Below are positions 48,029 through 56,613 of a DNA stretch of 56,677 bases, piece after piece (positions within the stretch are counted from its first letter, which is position 1; every line of letters starts with the position of its first letter). The position numbers were made by a program, and so were the translations under genes. The notes under the pieces were generated by a model. The model had not been told where the DNA came from. It was given only the letters and a program-made list of their open reading frames with translations, and made no database searches. The DNA is from an uncultured Clostridia bacterium (lineage in GTDB: Bacteria; Bacillota; Clostridia; Christensenellales; Borkfalkiaceae), in the NCBI GenBank assembly GCA_949290575.1, contig CASESJ010000006.1:1-56677 (forward strand), in the 5' to 3' direction.

Positions 48029-51000
48029 ATGGATAAAAAATATTATATCGGCATTGATATGGGTACAGATTCCGTCGGTTGGGCGGTTACTGACGAGGAA
48101 TATTGCCTTTTGAAGGCTCGGGGAAACGAGCTTTGGGGTAGCTATCTCTTTGACGAGGGGGAAGGAGCGCAGGACAGACGCGCATTCAGAACTTCTCGGC
48201 GGCGTACAGCAAGAACAAGACAAAGATTATTGCTGTTGCAGAGCCTTTTTGCAGACGAAATAAGTAAAATTGATCCGCTGTTTTTCATCCGTCTGAACAA
48301 CAGTTCGCTATTTTTTAAGGATAAGGACGGCAGATTGACTACTTCTGACGCGCTGTTTGCCGATATCGGCTTTACGGATAAGCAATATCATGTACTGTAT
48401 CCCACAATTTATCATTTAAGAGCGGCTCTGTTGAATAGCGAGGTGAAAGATATCCGCCTTTTATATCTTGCACTTCACCATATATTAAAAAACCGCGGAC
48501 ATTTCCTATTTGAGGCTCAGTCTTTTGAAGTGGGAAATTCCGAGCTTGTGCGGAAGAAATTTTATGATGTGAATGCTGTTTTGGTCGATTTGGAGTTGCC
48601 GTCTCTCGATTTGGATCAACTTGATGAGGTATTGTCATGGTTAAGACAAAATAGGGGTAGCAAGCGCGAAAGGCAGAAAAAACTTTCTGAGCTTTTAAAA
48701 GCAGGCAAAAATAAGTGTTTGTCGGCAGTGGTCAAGGCAATAACGGGCGGTAGCGTAAATCTTAAAGAGCTTTACGGCGCAGACGATGATTACGAAGATA
48801 TAAAGAGCTTTTCTTTTGAAAAAGCAACATTTGATGAGAAAGATTTGCCTGCAATAGAAAGTGCTGTAGGCATTGACAATATCGCCCTTGTAATGTCGTT
48901 GAAAGCGATATATGATTGGTCGGTGCTCTGTGGCATTATGGGCGATGAGCAGTATATATCGCTTGCTAAAGTTAAAGTATACGAAAAGCATAAAGCCGAT
49001 TTAAAGTGGCTTAAAGATTACATATCTGATCATTGCCCCGAAAAATATGCGGAAGTATTCCGTCATCATGAAAAGGTCAATAATTATGCCGCATATATAG
49101 GAATGGACAAAAATAAAGGTTATTCCAAGTGTTCAAGGGACGATTTTTATACTTTCCTTAAAAAGACGGTGGGTATATCTGACGACCATGTGCTAGCGCA
49201 GATGGAAAAGGGCGAATTTTTGCCAAAACAGGTTTCCAATGCCAATGGTGTAATTCCCTATCAGGTTCATCTGCAGGAACTTAAAGCCATTCTTTTAAAT
49301 GCGGAAAATTACTTCCCATTCCTTGCGAATGAGCAGGACGGTCTGACCATTTCTGAAAAAATAATATCTTTAATGACTTTCCGTATACCGTACTATGTCG
49401 GACCTCTGCATACGGGAAGCAAGTTTGCCTGGTCGGTAAGACGTAATGGCTATGAAAAGGTCAGCATTACCCCTTGGAATTTTGACAAAGCGATAGATGC
49501 CGACGCATCCGAGGAAGAGTTTATTCGTCGTATGACAAATAAGTGTACATATCTTATCGGTCAGGATGTTCTTCCTGCAAGTTCGCTTTTATACAGCGAA
49601 TTTACATTCTTGAACGAACTGAATAATCTGAAGATAAACGGGCAGAAAAATGACGAGGCGCGCAGACTTATCTATGAATACGCAAAAGAGCACAAAAAAG
49701 TAACAATAAAAAATTGTCTTGCGCTTCTCATCCGAAACGGTGTATTGCCTGTCGGAAGCACTTTGGAAGTATTCAGCGGCATAGACGGCGATTTCAAAAG
49801 TTCGCTTTCGCCTTGGTATGATTTGCGGTTTTTGGGCGATTTGGTCAATACTCAACGGGCAATGTGCGAGGAAATTATCTGCTGGATAACCCTCATTTCC
49901 GATAAGGACAGACTTCAAAACCGTATAAGAAAAAAGTATGGCGATGTGCTTTCAGAGGAACAAATAAAGAAGCTTAAAGGCCTTAATTACAGTAAGTGGG
50001 GCAGATTGTCTGCAACCCTTCTCGACGGCATAGTAAGCTCTCAATGCGCCGATGAAAACGGCGAACTGATGACTATAATTCAGGCTATGCGTAAAACGGG
50101 CGAAAACTTTATGCAGCTTATGTCGGCAAAATACGGTTTTCCTGCGGCAGTGGATGAGTTCAATGCGGAAAATACGCCGAGCGGAAAAATTACATATTCT
50201 ACAATAAAAGATTTGCGTTGTTCGGCTTCGGTCAAGAGAGCTATCTGGAGGACGGTGGTTCTTGTAAAAGAAATAGTAAAAGTATGTAAGTGTGCGCCCC
50301 GAAAGATATTTATAGAAACGGCAAGGGAAGTAAACGACGACAGCAGAAAGGGCAATCGTACAGTTTCGCGTAAACAGCAGCTGATTGATTTATTCAAAAA
50401 TATCAAGGGCGAGGAACGCGATTGGATTTCCGAAATAGAGGGAACTGTTGATACAAAGTTCAACAGCGACAAACTTGTATTATACTATCGTCAGCTTGGC
50501 AGAAGTATGTATTCGGGCAAGCCCATTTCTCTGGAACAGGTGTTCGATACAAATATCTGCGATATAGACCATATCTATCCGCAGTCCAAGATAAAGGACG
50601 ACAGCCTTGACAACCGAGTGCTTGTCTTTAAGACGGAAAATACTTTAAAGGGCGATAAATATCCTTTGACAGACGATATCAGAAAAAGCATGACGCCTAT
50701 GTGGCGAGCATTAAGAGAGAAAGGACTGATAAGCGATAAAAAGTATGAAAGGCTAGTGCGTACAACCCCTTTGACGCAGGATGAACTTGCCGACTTTATA
50801 AACCGTCAGCTTGTTTCCACTCGACAGAGCACAAAGGAAGCGGCAAAAATACTCAGCGAAATGTTGCCCGAAACGGAAATCGTATATTCAAAGGCAGGCA
50901 ACGCAAATGAGTTCAAGGACAAGTATAAGATAACAAAGGTGCGTGAACTCAACGACCTGCACCACGCGAAAGATGCTTATATAAATATAGTTGTCGGCAA

Positions 51001-52015
51001 TGTTTATAACACAAAGTTCAATCATAATGCCGCAGTATATTTCAGGTCTAACGGGCTGAACAGCTATAACCTTAAATACCTCTATGACAGAGATATTGAG
51101 GGTGCTTGGAAAGTAGGTGATTTGGACAGAATTTTACATACCGTTTCAAAGAATACCTGCAAGGTCGTGCGTATGACGCTCGGCGGTAAGGGGGGACTTT
51201 TTGATGTCAACCCTGTTCCTGCAGGTACTAATAACGACCTTGTTCCGCTAAAGGCAAAGGGGGCAATTTCGGACATATCAAGATACGGCGGATATAATAA
51301 GGCGACTACCGCATATTTTATGCTTGTAAAAAGTACGGGAAAAAAGGGCAAAACAATGCTTTCGCTTGAAGCGTACCCCCTGTATCTTGACAAACAGACG
51401 GGAGGCAGCAAAAAGGCAAAACTTGAATTTTGCCAAAGAGTGCAGGGGCTTAAAGATGCTCAAATTCTCATCGACAATATTAAACTCAATACCCTTTTCT
51501 GCATAGACGGTTCTTACGCATGGCTACGTGGCAGAACAGGGGACAGGGTAATCTGGTGCAATGCAAACGAACTGTTTCTCGATGAAGATTATGTCAAATA
51601 TTTAAAAAATATAAGCAACTATATGCGTGACAGAAAGAAACTCAATAATCCCGATTTGCAGACAGGTAAGAGCATAACCTCAGAAGATAACCTTCTCCTT
51701 TATGACGCGCTTACGGAAAAACTTTCCTCGCCCGTATATTCTGGTTTGTCTATAAAGGGACAGGTGCCTTTCCTCCGTCAGAAAAGGGACGCCTTTGCTG
51801 CGCTTTCGCTTGAAGAACAGTGCAGGGTGCTGTTTGAAATTCTTCATTTAATGCAGTGCAACAGCGTAGCGGCTGATTTAACGCTTCTGGGCGGCGCGGC
51901 TCATGCAGGGGTAATACTTTCAAATAAATTTGTGCAGGATGTTAATATAAAAATGATATATCAGTCGCCAACGGGATATTATCGCAAAGTTGTCAATCTT
52001 AAAGAGTTTTTATGA
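48029..52015 (+). CDS. cas9: CRISPR-associated endonuclease Cas9 (type II-A)
   Basis: A 1328-aa RNA-guided nuclease. RuvC-I is MDKKYYIGIDMGTDSVGWAV (D10); an Arg-rich bridge helix spans ~49-80; RuvC-II is KIFIETAREV (E763); HNH is CDIDHIYPQ with H848 and, further on, N871; RuvC-III is DLHHAKDAYIN (H979, D982). All catalytic residues are present. The recognition lobe shares NRGHFLFEAQ, FRIPYYVGPL and KYGDVLSEEQIKKL-type blocks with Streptococcus enzymes. The C-terminus ends QSPTGYYRKVVNLKEFL, aligning with SpCas9 QSITGLYETRIDLSQL, but the preceding SpCas9 DRKRY (PAM-reading arginines) has no counterpart. ATG 48029 gives the MDKK start; ATG 48017 is in frame but directly abuts AGGGGA. Stop overlaps cas1 (ATGA). 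Confidence 0.97.
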   Translation: MDKKYYIGIDMGTDSVGWAVTDEEYCLLKARGNELWGSYLFDEGEGAQDRRAFRTSRRRTARTRQRLLLLQSLFADEISKIDPLFFIRLNNSSLFFKDKDGRLTTSDALFADIGFTDKQYHVLYPTIYHLRAALLNSEVKDIRLLYLALHHILKNRGHFLFEAQSFEVGNSELVRKKFYDVNAVLVDLELPSLDLDQLDEVLSWLRQNRGSKRERQKKLSELLKAGKNKCLSAVVKAITGGSVNLKELYGADDDYEDIKSFSFEKATFDEKDLPAIESAVGIDNIALVMSLKAIYDWSVLCGIMGDEQYISLAKVKVYEKHKADLKWLKDYISDHCPEKYAEVFRHHEKVNNYAAYIGMDKNKGYSKCSRDDFYTFLKKTVGISDDHVLAQMEKGEFLPKQVSNANGVIPYQVHLQELKAILLNAENYFPFLANEQDGLTISEKIISLMTFRIPYYVGPLHTGSKFAWSVRRNGYEKVSITPWNFDKAIDADASEEEFIRRMTNKCTYLIGQDVLPASSLLYSEFTFLNELNNLKINGQKNDEARRLIYEYAKEHKKVTIKNCLALLIRNGVLPVGSTLEVFSGIDGDFKSSLSPWYDLRFLGDLVNTQRAMCEEIICWITLISDKDRLQNRIRKKYGDVLSEEQIKKLKGLNYSKWGRLSATLLDGIVSSQCADENGELMTIIQAMRKTGENFMQLMSAKYGFPAAVDEFNAENTPSGKITYSTIKDLRCSASVKRAIWRTVVLVKEIVKVCKCAPRKIFIETAREVNDDSRKGNRTVSRKQQLIDLFKNIKGEERDWISEIEGTVDTKFNSDKLVLYYRQLGRSMYSGKPISLEQVFDTNICDIDHIYPQSKIKDDSLDNRVLVFKTENTLKGDKYPLTDDIRKSMTPMWRALREKGLISDKKYERLVRTTPLTQDELADFINRQLVSTRQSTKEAAKILSEMLPETEIVYSKAGNANEFKDKYKITKVRELNDLHHAKDAYINIVVGNVYNTKFNHNAAVYFRSNGLNSYNLKYLYDRDIEGAWKVGDLDRILHTVSKNTCKVVRMTLGGKGGLFDVNPVPAGTNNDLVPLKAKGAISDISRYGGYNKATTAYFMLVKSTGKKGKTMLSLEAYPLYLDKQTGGSKKAKLEFCQRVQGLKDAQILIDNIKLNTLFCIDGSYAWLRGRTGDRVIWCNANELFLDEDYVKYLKNISNYMRDRKKLNNPDLQTGKSITSEDNLLLYDALTEKLSSPVYSGLSIKGQVPFLRQKRDAFAALSLEEQCRVLFEILHLMQCNSVAADLTLLGGAAHAGVILSNKFVQDVNIKMIYQSPTGYYRKVVNLKEFL

Positions 52016-52875
52016 GTTGGCGAGTTGTAGTTATCACCAGGCGGTGTAAGCTGGAATATAAGCTCGGTTACCTTATATGTCGCGGTGAAGAACTTAAAAA
52101 GGTATATCTTGCGGAAATAGATACGCTCATAGTCGAGTCTACGAGCGTATCTTTAACCGCAGCTCTTCTTTGCGAACTTATAAGGCAGAAAATAAGTGTA
52201 GTATTCTGTGATGAAAAGCATAATCCGTTGTCGCAACTGTTGCCACTTAGCGGCAGGCATAATTCAAGCGGATGCCTTAAACGTCAGCTCGAATGGAGCG
52301 AATGTGTTTGTTCCGACGTATGGGCAGAAATAGTAAGGTATAAAATTCTTTGTCAGAAAAAGTTGTTGAAGACTGTCGGAGCAGGGCAGGCAGAACTTCT
52401 TGAAAGATATGCGAGTGAAGTTCGACCAGGCGATGTTTCAAACAGGGAAGGGCACGCCGCTAAGGTATATTTCAATGCACTTTTCGGGTTGCCTTTTAAA
52501 AGAGGAGATAAAAACTTTATAAACGGTGCGCTGAACTATGGCTATGCTGTCATTTTGTCTGCTTTCAACCGTGAAGTTGTTGCAAGCGGTTTTAATACTC
52601 AGCTTGGAATAGCTCATAAAAATGAGTTTAACAGTTTTAATTTGTCTTGTGACCTTATGGAGCCATTTCGAGTTGTCGTAGACAGATTTGTCTTTGATAG
52701 CGCTCAGGAGTTGACGCCTGATTATAAACACTCATTGTGTAACGTTTTGAATGACAAAGTTACTATAAATGGGGAACATTGTACCGTATTGTCGGCAATT
52801 TCAATATATTGTAAAAGCGTTTTCGATGCTCTTGATACGGGAAATATAGACAGAATAAAATGTTATGAGTTATAG
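52012..52875 (+). CDS. cas1: CRISPR integrase Cas1 (type II)
   Basis: A 287-aa Cas1 that integrates new spacers with Cas2. The metal-site residues are visible in NREGHAAKVYFNALFG (Glu), GIAHKNEFNSFNLSCDLMEP (His and Glu) and the following Asp. The N-terminus MSWRVVVITRRCKLEYKLGY is typical of type II Cas1. Overlaps the cas9 stop by 4 nt and cas2 by 11 nt, so translation is coupled. Confidence 0.96.
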   Translation: MSWRVVVITRRCKLEYKLGYLICRGEELKKVYLAEIDTLIVESTSVSLTAALLCELIRQKISVVFCDEKHNPLSQLLPLSGRHNSSGCLKRQLEWSECVCSDVWAEIVRYKILCQKKLLKTVGAGQAELLERYASEVRPGDVSNREGHAAKVYFNALFGLPFKRGDKNFINGALNYGYAVILSAFNREVVASGFNTQLGIAHKNEFNSFNLSCDLMEPFRVVVDRFVFDSAQELTPDYKHSLCNVLNDKVTINGEHCTVLSAISIYCKSVFDALDTGNIDRIKCYEL

Positions 52876-53185
52876 ATATATGCGCCTTGTTGTATTTTTT
52901 GATTTGCCTACGGATAACTCTTCTCAACGCAGGGAATACAGGCAGTTTCGTAAATTTCTGGTCAGAAATGGTTTTGTGATGATGCAGGAATCTGTGTACA
53001 GTAAAATAGTTCTTAACGCAACTGCGGCAAATGCGGTTCAGGAAAATGTGCGCAGACATAAGACGTCGGACGGATTGATTGAAATGCTTCTTATCACCGA
53101 GCGGCAGTTCGAGCGTATGGAAATTGTTGTAGGTGAAGCGCAAAGCGTTGTCGTTGATAGCGACGAAAAATTGGTGATAATATGA
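52865..53185 (+). CDS. cas2: CRISPR adaptation protein Cas2
   Basis: A 106-aa ferredoxin-fold protein: MSYRYMRLVVFFDLPTDNSSQRREYRQFRKFL, with the conserved Asp in FFDLPT. It forms the dimeric core of the Cas1-Cas2 integrase. Overlaps cas1 (11 nt) and csn2 (ATGA). Confidence 0.95.
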   Translation: MSYRYMRLVVFFDLPTDNSSQRREYRQFRKFLVRNGFVMMQESVYSKIVLNATAANAVQENVRRHKTSDGLIEMLLITERQFERMEIVVGEAQSVVVDSDEKLVII

Positions 53186-53850
53186 AGTTGGCTCATTACG
53201 ATTTTGAAAATGTTTTTGAAATCGCGCCCGATAAAGTAAATGTGCTGATAGTAGAACCGGAAGATTATTATTTTAGCTATTGCCGTGAGCTTTCTTGTCA
53301 GACGGAGGGTGAAGAGGGTAATTTTTGCCTTTCGGAGGGGGATGAGATTTTGCGGCTTGAAAAAGCTGCGGTGTTTGTTTGGGACTATATGTCGTTGCGA
53401 GCCAACGATAAACGGGTAACAACAAAACTTTATTCTTCTTTGCAACAGATTGCGGAAAATAATTTTCTTAAAGAATATCAGAATATTTGCGTTTTGTTTG
53501 CTGATTTTTTTGCAAAATTAAATTCGGAAAGCGAGTGCCTCATCAGCTACGATGAAGAAGGTGGTATGACCGCCTTGTTCAAGGCGTTTGATGTGCATAT
53601 TGAAGAAGAAAATGGGCTTTTGGAAAAGCTGGTCTTATATGTGCGCCTTAATGTTGCGTTTTTTAAAACAAAATGCTTTTTCTTTGCTAATTTAAAAACC
53701 GTGCTTACAGAAAAGGCACTTTTGTCATTCTATCATGAAATGCAGTTAAATGATGTGTGCATATTTTTATTGGAAAACACTCAAAAACCTAAATTGCCTT
53801 GCGAAGTAGTAACTATTATAGATAGGGATTTGTGCGAAATACTTGCCTGA
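53182..53850 (+). CDS. csn2: Type II-A adaptation protein Csn2
   Basis: 222 aa, the usual length of the short Csn2 group that forms Ca2+-dependent tetrameric rings on DNA ends during spacer acquisition. Recognisable blocks: the N-terminal beta region, ICVLFADFFAKLN, FFFANLKTVLTEKALLSFYHEM and the end VVTIIDRDLCEIL. Last gene of the cas operon; it assigns the system to subtype II-A. Confidence 0.9.
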   Translation: MKLAHYDFENVFEIAPDKVNVLIVEPEDYYFSYCRELSCQTEGEEGNFCLSEGDEILRLEKAAVFVWDYMSLRANDKRVTTKLYSSLQQIAENNFLKEYQNICVLFADFFAKLNSESECLISYDEEGGMTALFKAFDVHIEEENGLLEKLVLYVRLNVAFFKTKCFFFANLKTVLTEKALLSFYHEMQLNDVCIFLLENTQKPKLPCEVVTIIDRDLCEILA

Positions 53851-53939
53851 TAAGGTCAAAAATGATATTATAATTATAAGGATGCGCTTAATTATCGTTC
53901 AGGTTTCTGCGTGTGGTGCGCAAAAATGCTCAATTTGAG
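53851..53939 (+). promoter_or_regulatory. CRISPR leader with ATTTGAG anchor
   Basis: An 89-bp AT-rich leader between csn2 and the first repeat. It contains TATAAT (53869-53874) as a likely array promoter -10. Its last seven bases, ATTTGAG (53933-53939), abut repeat 1. The same heptamer is the leader-anchoring sequence known from streptococcal type II-A systems, where it directs integration at the first repeat. Confidence 0.85.
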
Positions 53940-54701
53940 GTTTGAGTATGGTGTTATCCTGAACGGTAGTCAAACTATAAACATTTTAAAAGCAGTACAG
54001 GACATGTTTGAGTATGGTGTTATCCTGAACGGTAGTCAAACACAACACGCCGCAGCACACGCAAGCCAAAAGTTTGAGTATGGTGTTATCCTGAACGGTA
54101 GTCAAACACAAAACGTATTATGGAAGTAATCAGATGAGTTTGAGTATGGTGTTATCCTGAACGGTAGTCAAACTCAAGTATTACGCGAAAAATTCTTCCA
54201 ACAGTTTGAGTATGGTGTTATCCTGAACGGTAGTCAAACCGCAACGCACGACAGTATTTGACCGTGAGGGTTTGAGTATGGTGTTATCCTGAACGGTAGT
54301 CAAACTGCCATTTGAAGAGATGGGCGATTGGGGCGGTTTGAGTATGGTGTTATCCTGAACGGTAGTCAAACAGGGCTCTATAAGCTCGCAGCTCAAATTG
54401 TGTTTGAGTATGGTGTTATCCTGAACGGTAGTCAAACATTATTATGCGGTTACATATCCAATTACTGGTTTGAGTATGGTGTTATCCTGAACGGTAGTCA
54501 AACTACCATGGACAAACGGGTTCCGTGTACATGGTTTGAGTATGGTGTTATCCTGAACGGTAGTCAAACTGTTTCAATGGTCTGTTTAACAAGTTTTTTG
54601 TTTGAGTATGGTGTTATGCTGAACGGTAGTCAAACCGTAGCTCCTGCCGTGTAACCTGTACCAGCGTTTGAGTATAGTGTTATCCTGAACGGCAGTTAAA
54701 A
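53940..54701 (+). CRISPR. Type II-A CRISPR array: 12 repeats, 11 spacers
   Basis: A 36-bp repeat beginning GTTTGAGTATGG and ending ACGGTAGTCAAAC; every spacer is exactly 30 bp. Repeats start at 53940, 54006, 54072, 54138, 54204, 54270, 54336, 54402, 54468, 54534, 54600 and 54666. Repeats 1-10 are identical, repeat 11 has one change (ATCC to ATGC), and repeat 12 is degenerate (TATAGTG; GGCAGTTAAAA). The decayed end is distal, so new spacers enter next to csn2. Eleven different spacers imply past activity. Targets cannot be assigned here. Confidence 0.99.
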
Positions 54702-54712
54702 TGTATTTAAAG

Positions 54713-54754
54713 TAATATAGACCATCGGTATTTAACCCGACGGTCTATATTTTC
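54713..54754 (+). terminator. Terminator after the CRISPR array
   Basis: AATATAGACCATCGG / CCGACGGTCTATATT (one mismatch), loop TATTTAAC, then TTTT. Confidence 0.85.
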
Positions 54755-54780
54755 GAAATTGCAATTCGGTAAAAATAACT

Positions 54781-54900
54781 TTGGGAAGTAATTGGGTTTT
54801 TTTGTCAAAGATTTTTCCTTGTTTTTGAAAGGTTTTGGGAAGTTAAAGGAAGTAGGACACAATCTAACAACAAACGGCGAGGGAAGTTATTGGAAGTAGT
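54781..54900. repeat. Iterated GGGAAGT motifs at the right island end
   Basis: Five direct copies or near-copies: TTGGGAAGTA (54781), TTTTGGGAAGTTAAA (54833), AAGGAAGTAGG (54846), GGGAAGTTA (54881) and TTGGAAGTAG (54890). One is a 15-bp exact match to 46588-46602. Candidate recombinase arm sites. Confidence 0.5.
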
Positions 54901-55022
54901 GTTTTAAACTATTGAGTTTTGAGCTGTTTCAGGCTGTTTTCAGCTTGTTTTTGCCTGAAATCAAGCAGTTTTAATTTGCTTTGTCGTCCTGTTGGTAAGG
55001 ACGAAATTTTCATAAATTCTGC
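54901..55022. other. Non-coding end of the island
   Basis: AT-rich sequence with short internal repeats (GCTGTTT, TTTTCAGC) and no gene. An 80-codon frame here runs through the tRNA fragment and is not coding. Confidence 0.5.
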
Positions 55023-55075
55023 CTTAGAATCCTGTGATTATCTCGTGCAGGTTCAAGTCCTGTTGTCAGCACCAA
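55023..55075 (+). repeat. Right attachment-site repeat (attR), displaced tRNA-Leu 3' end
   Basis: An exact 53-bp copy of 46480-46532, from the anticodon loop through CCA. It lacks any 5' half, so it is not a functional tRNA. Confidence 0.9.
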
Positions 55076-55166
55076 GTCATAATAGCTTGAACTTCTTTAC
55101 CGTAAAAAGAATGTTCGGGCTATTTTGTTATATTGAGGAATTAAAAAGATTCCGAACATAAAAATA

Positions 55167-55210
55167 GCGGGCAGAGCGAATTTCGCTCTGCCCGCCTCGC
55201 CGTTTTTTTC
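55167..55210 (+). terminator. Terminator at the start of the second element
   Basis: GCGGGCAGAGCGAA / TTCGCTCTGCCCGC stem (14 bp), then CTCGCCG and TTTTTTT. Confidence 0.85.
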
Positions 55211-55327
55211 ATCATAGTCTTTTTCTTCTACGGCGCAACTCGATAATTTCGATTTTTACTAACTTATATACCGCAACTTTCAGCGGTTTCCTTTCGCCGC
55301 AACTTATGGCGGCGTTCCCAGTACTAT

Positions 55328-55513
55328 TTAGAGGGATGAATTATTATTTAGTTTTGTATTCAGTTGTCGACTTGCCGACCATTCGGCATAGTCTTTTTGT
55401 CCCTGTTCGGACAGCAGATACGCCCTGATTTGAGGTAACAGAACTCTTGCAAGAGATTCTATTTGGTAATCAGGAATATCAAAGTCAGTTTGAATTAGTT
55501 TCTTTCTCGCCAT
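55328..55513 (-). CDS. Small protein associated with the MobV relaxase
   Basis: 61 aa, MARKKLIQTDFDIPDYQIES..., with a helical LARVLLPQIRAYLLSEQGQKDYAEW segment. Similar short proteins often follow MobV genes in Firmicutes elements; the function is unknown. GGGG lies 1-5 nt before the ATG. It follows the relaxase by 59 nt on the same strand. Confidence 0.65.
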   Translation of the reverse strand: MARKKLIQTDFDIPDYQIESLARVLLPQIRAYLLSEQGQKDYAEWSASRQLNTKLNNNSSL

Positions 55514-55572
55514 TCCCCGTAGTTATGTATTCTGTTCGATACGTTTTCCTCCTTATTAGCAGTTATTCAGTT

Positions 55573-56613
55573 TTACTTGCTCCAACCGTTGCCAGACGAT
55601 CTGAAAGGTGAAGAGCGCTTTGCAGCCTTTCTTTGCTCGGCGGTTTCCAACGCTTCCCGAAGTTTGTCCGGCGCTTGCTTTCGTAGCTCTCTCAAAGTCT
55701 TAGCATCCTCTTGGAGCGACAGCCGCTCGCGTTCGGTCTTCTGATAGAGCTGAAAGACATCGTGCTGGTCTTTAATGCTGTATTCAAGCTCTTGCTTTAA
55801 TCTTGCGTTGTCAGCGGCAAGTGCAGGCACGTCTTTCTTGTTCGGCTTACGTTTTCCTTTGTTGTATTCCAGCGCAACGTTCGCAGCGGCTTGGAGAGGA
55901 GCGACCTCACGTTGTAATTGCTCACGCTTTTCTTGAAGTTCAAGTGTGGCTTGTTCCGCGTGGGCTTGGCTTTGCTCGGCGGCTTCTTTTCGCCTTTCAG
56001 CTTCTGATGCCTGCAATACGGCGGCGACCGCATCGTCTTTCATCTTTTTGACCTTGTACGACATAGTGTCAAGGTGTTTTGCGGTGCTGCCTTCCCTGCC
56101 GCGTTGCAAGTTCCACTTTTTGCCCACGACAGAATGAAAGTCTGTCTGCAAGGTTTGCAACGCCTTGCGGTCAAACATTTGCTTGGCACAGAGCCTGCCA
56201 TCTGCAATCGGAATTAAATTCAGGTGCAGATGCGGTGTGGTTTCGTCCATATGGACTACGGCGGAAATAATATTTTCTTCGCCATATCTGTCCGAAAAGA
56301 AGCGGGTGCAGTCTGCAAAGAATTTTTCCTGTTCCTGTACTGATAAACTTTTGAAAAACTCTCTGTCCGATCCTACAACGAACGAACACATCAGAACTGC
56401 GTCCTTACGAACTTTCGTAGGCAAGTCAAGTTCCGCTATTCTGCGGTTGATGTGCTGAGTGTAGGTGCATTGTCGCTTAAAGACATTGTAGTTGTTCCGA
56501 GTGCGAGCGCAGTCTATCTGCGGATTGTTTGCAAGATAGTTTTCGTCTCGCTCGTTCTCCTGTTCGACGGGCGCAATATCCGTCTTGTGATATTTTTCCA
56601 TGTGACAAACCAA
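55573..56613 (-). CDS. MobV/Pre-family relaxase (start codon altered)
   Basis: 346 aa from TTG 56613. MobV hallmarks: NNPQIDCARTRNNYNVF and the metal-binding HMDETTPHLHLNLIPI (HxHxN), followed by a long coiled-coil C-terminus (EAERRKEAAEQSQAHAEQA...). The family normally begins M-S-Y-L-V-C-H-M-E-K. Here S-Y-L-V-C-H is encoded in frame, but the codon before it is ATA (56622-56620), 8 nt after a perfect AGGAGG (56636-56631). An ATG at 56627 opens only ATG-AAA-TAA. So the native ATG was probably mutated to ATA; translation may use ATA or the TTG. Confidence 0.85.
   Translation of the reverse strand: MVCHMEKYHKTDIAPVEQENERDENYLANNPQIDCARTRNNYNVFKRQCTYTQHINRRIAELDLPTKVRKDAVLMCSFVVGSDREFFKSLSVQEQEKFFADCTRFFSDRYGEENIISAVVHMDETTPHLHLNLIPIADGRLCAKQMFDRKALQTLQTDFHSVVGKKWNLQRGREGSTAKHLDTMSYKVKKMKDDAVAAVLQASEAERRKEAAEQSQAHAEQATLELQEKREQLQREVAPLQAAANVALEYNKGKRKPNKKDVPALAADNARLKQELEYSIKDQHDVFQLYQKTERERLSLQEDAKTLRELRKQAPDKLREALETAEQRKAAKRSSPFRSSGNGWSK

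Larger units (their letters stand above)
46480..55075. mobile_element. tRNA-Leu-integrated genomic island carrying type II-A CRISPR-Cas
   Basis: An ~8.5-kb AT-rich island bounded by 53-bp direct repeats of the tRNA-Leu 3' half. Cargo in order: a small protein (-), a double-HTH regulator, a truncated HTH regulator, tracrRNA (-), cas9-cas1-cas2-csn2, leader, CRISPR array. No integrase, excisionase, relaxase or replication gene is present between the repeats. TTGGGAAGT-like motifs lie near both ends. Seen: repeats, composition shift, gene content. Inferred: integration by a recombinase supplied in trans or since lost. Confidence 0.75.

Noticed and set aside
53911..54654. Open frames on both strands with a repeating FEYGVILNGSQT or LTTVQDNTILK peptide
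   Set aside because: They are translations of the CRISPR repeats. Repeat plus spacer is 66 bp, a multiple of three, so a frame stays open through several units.
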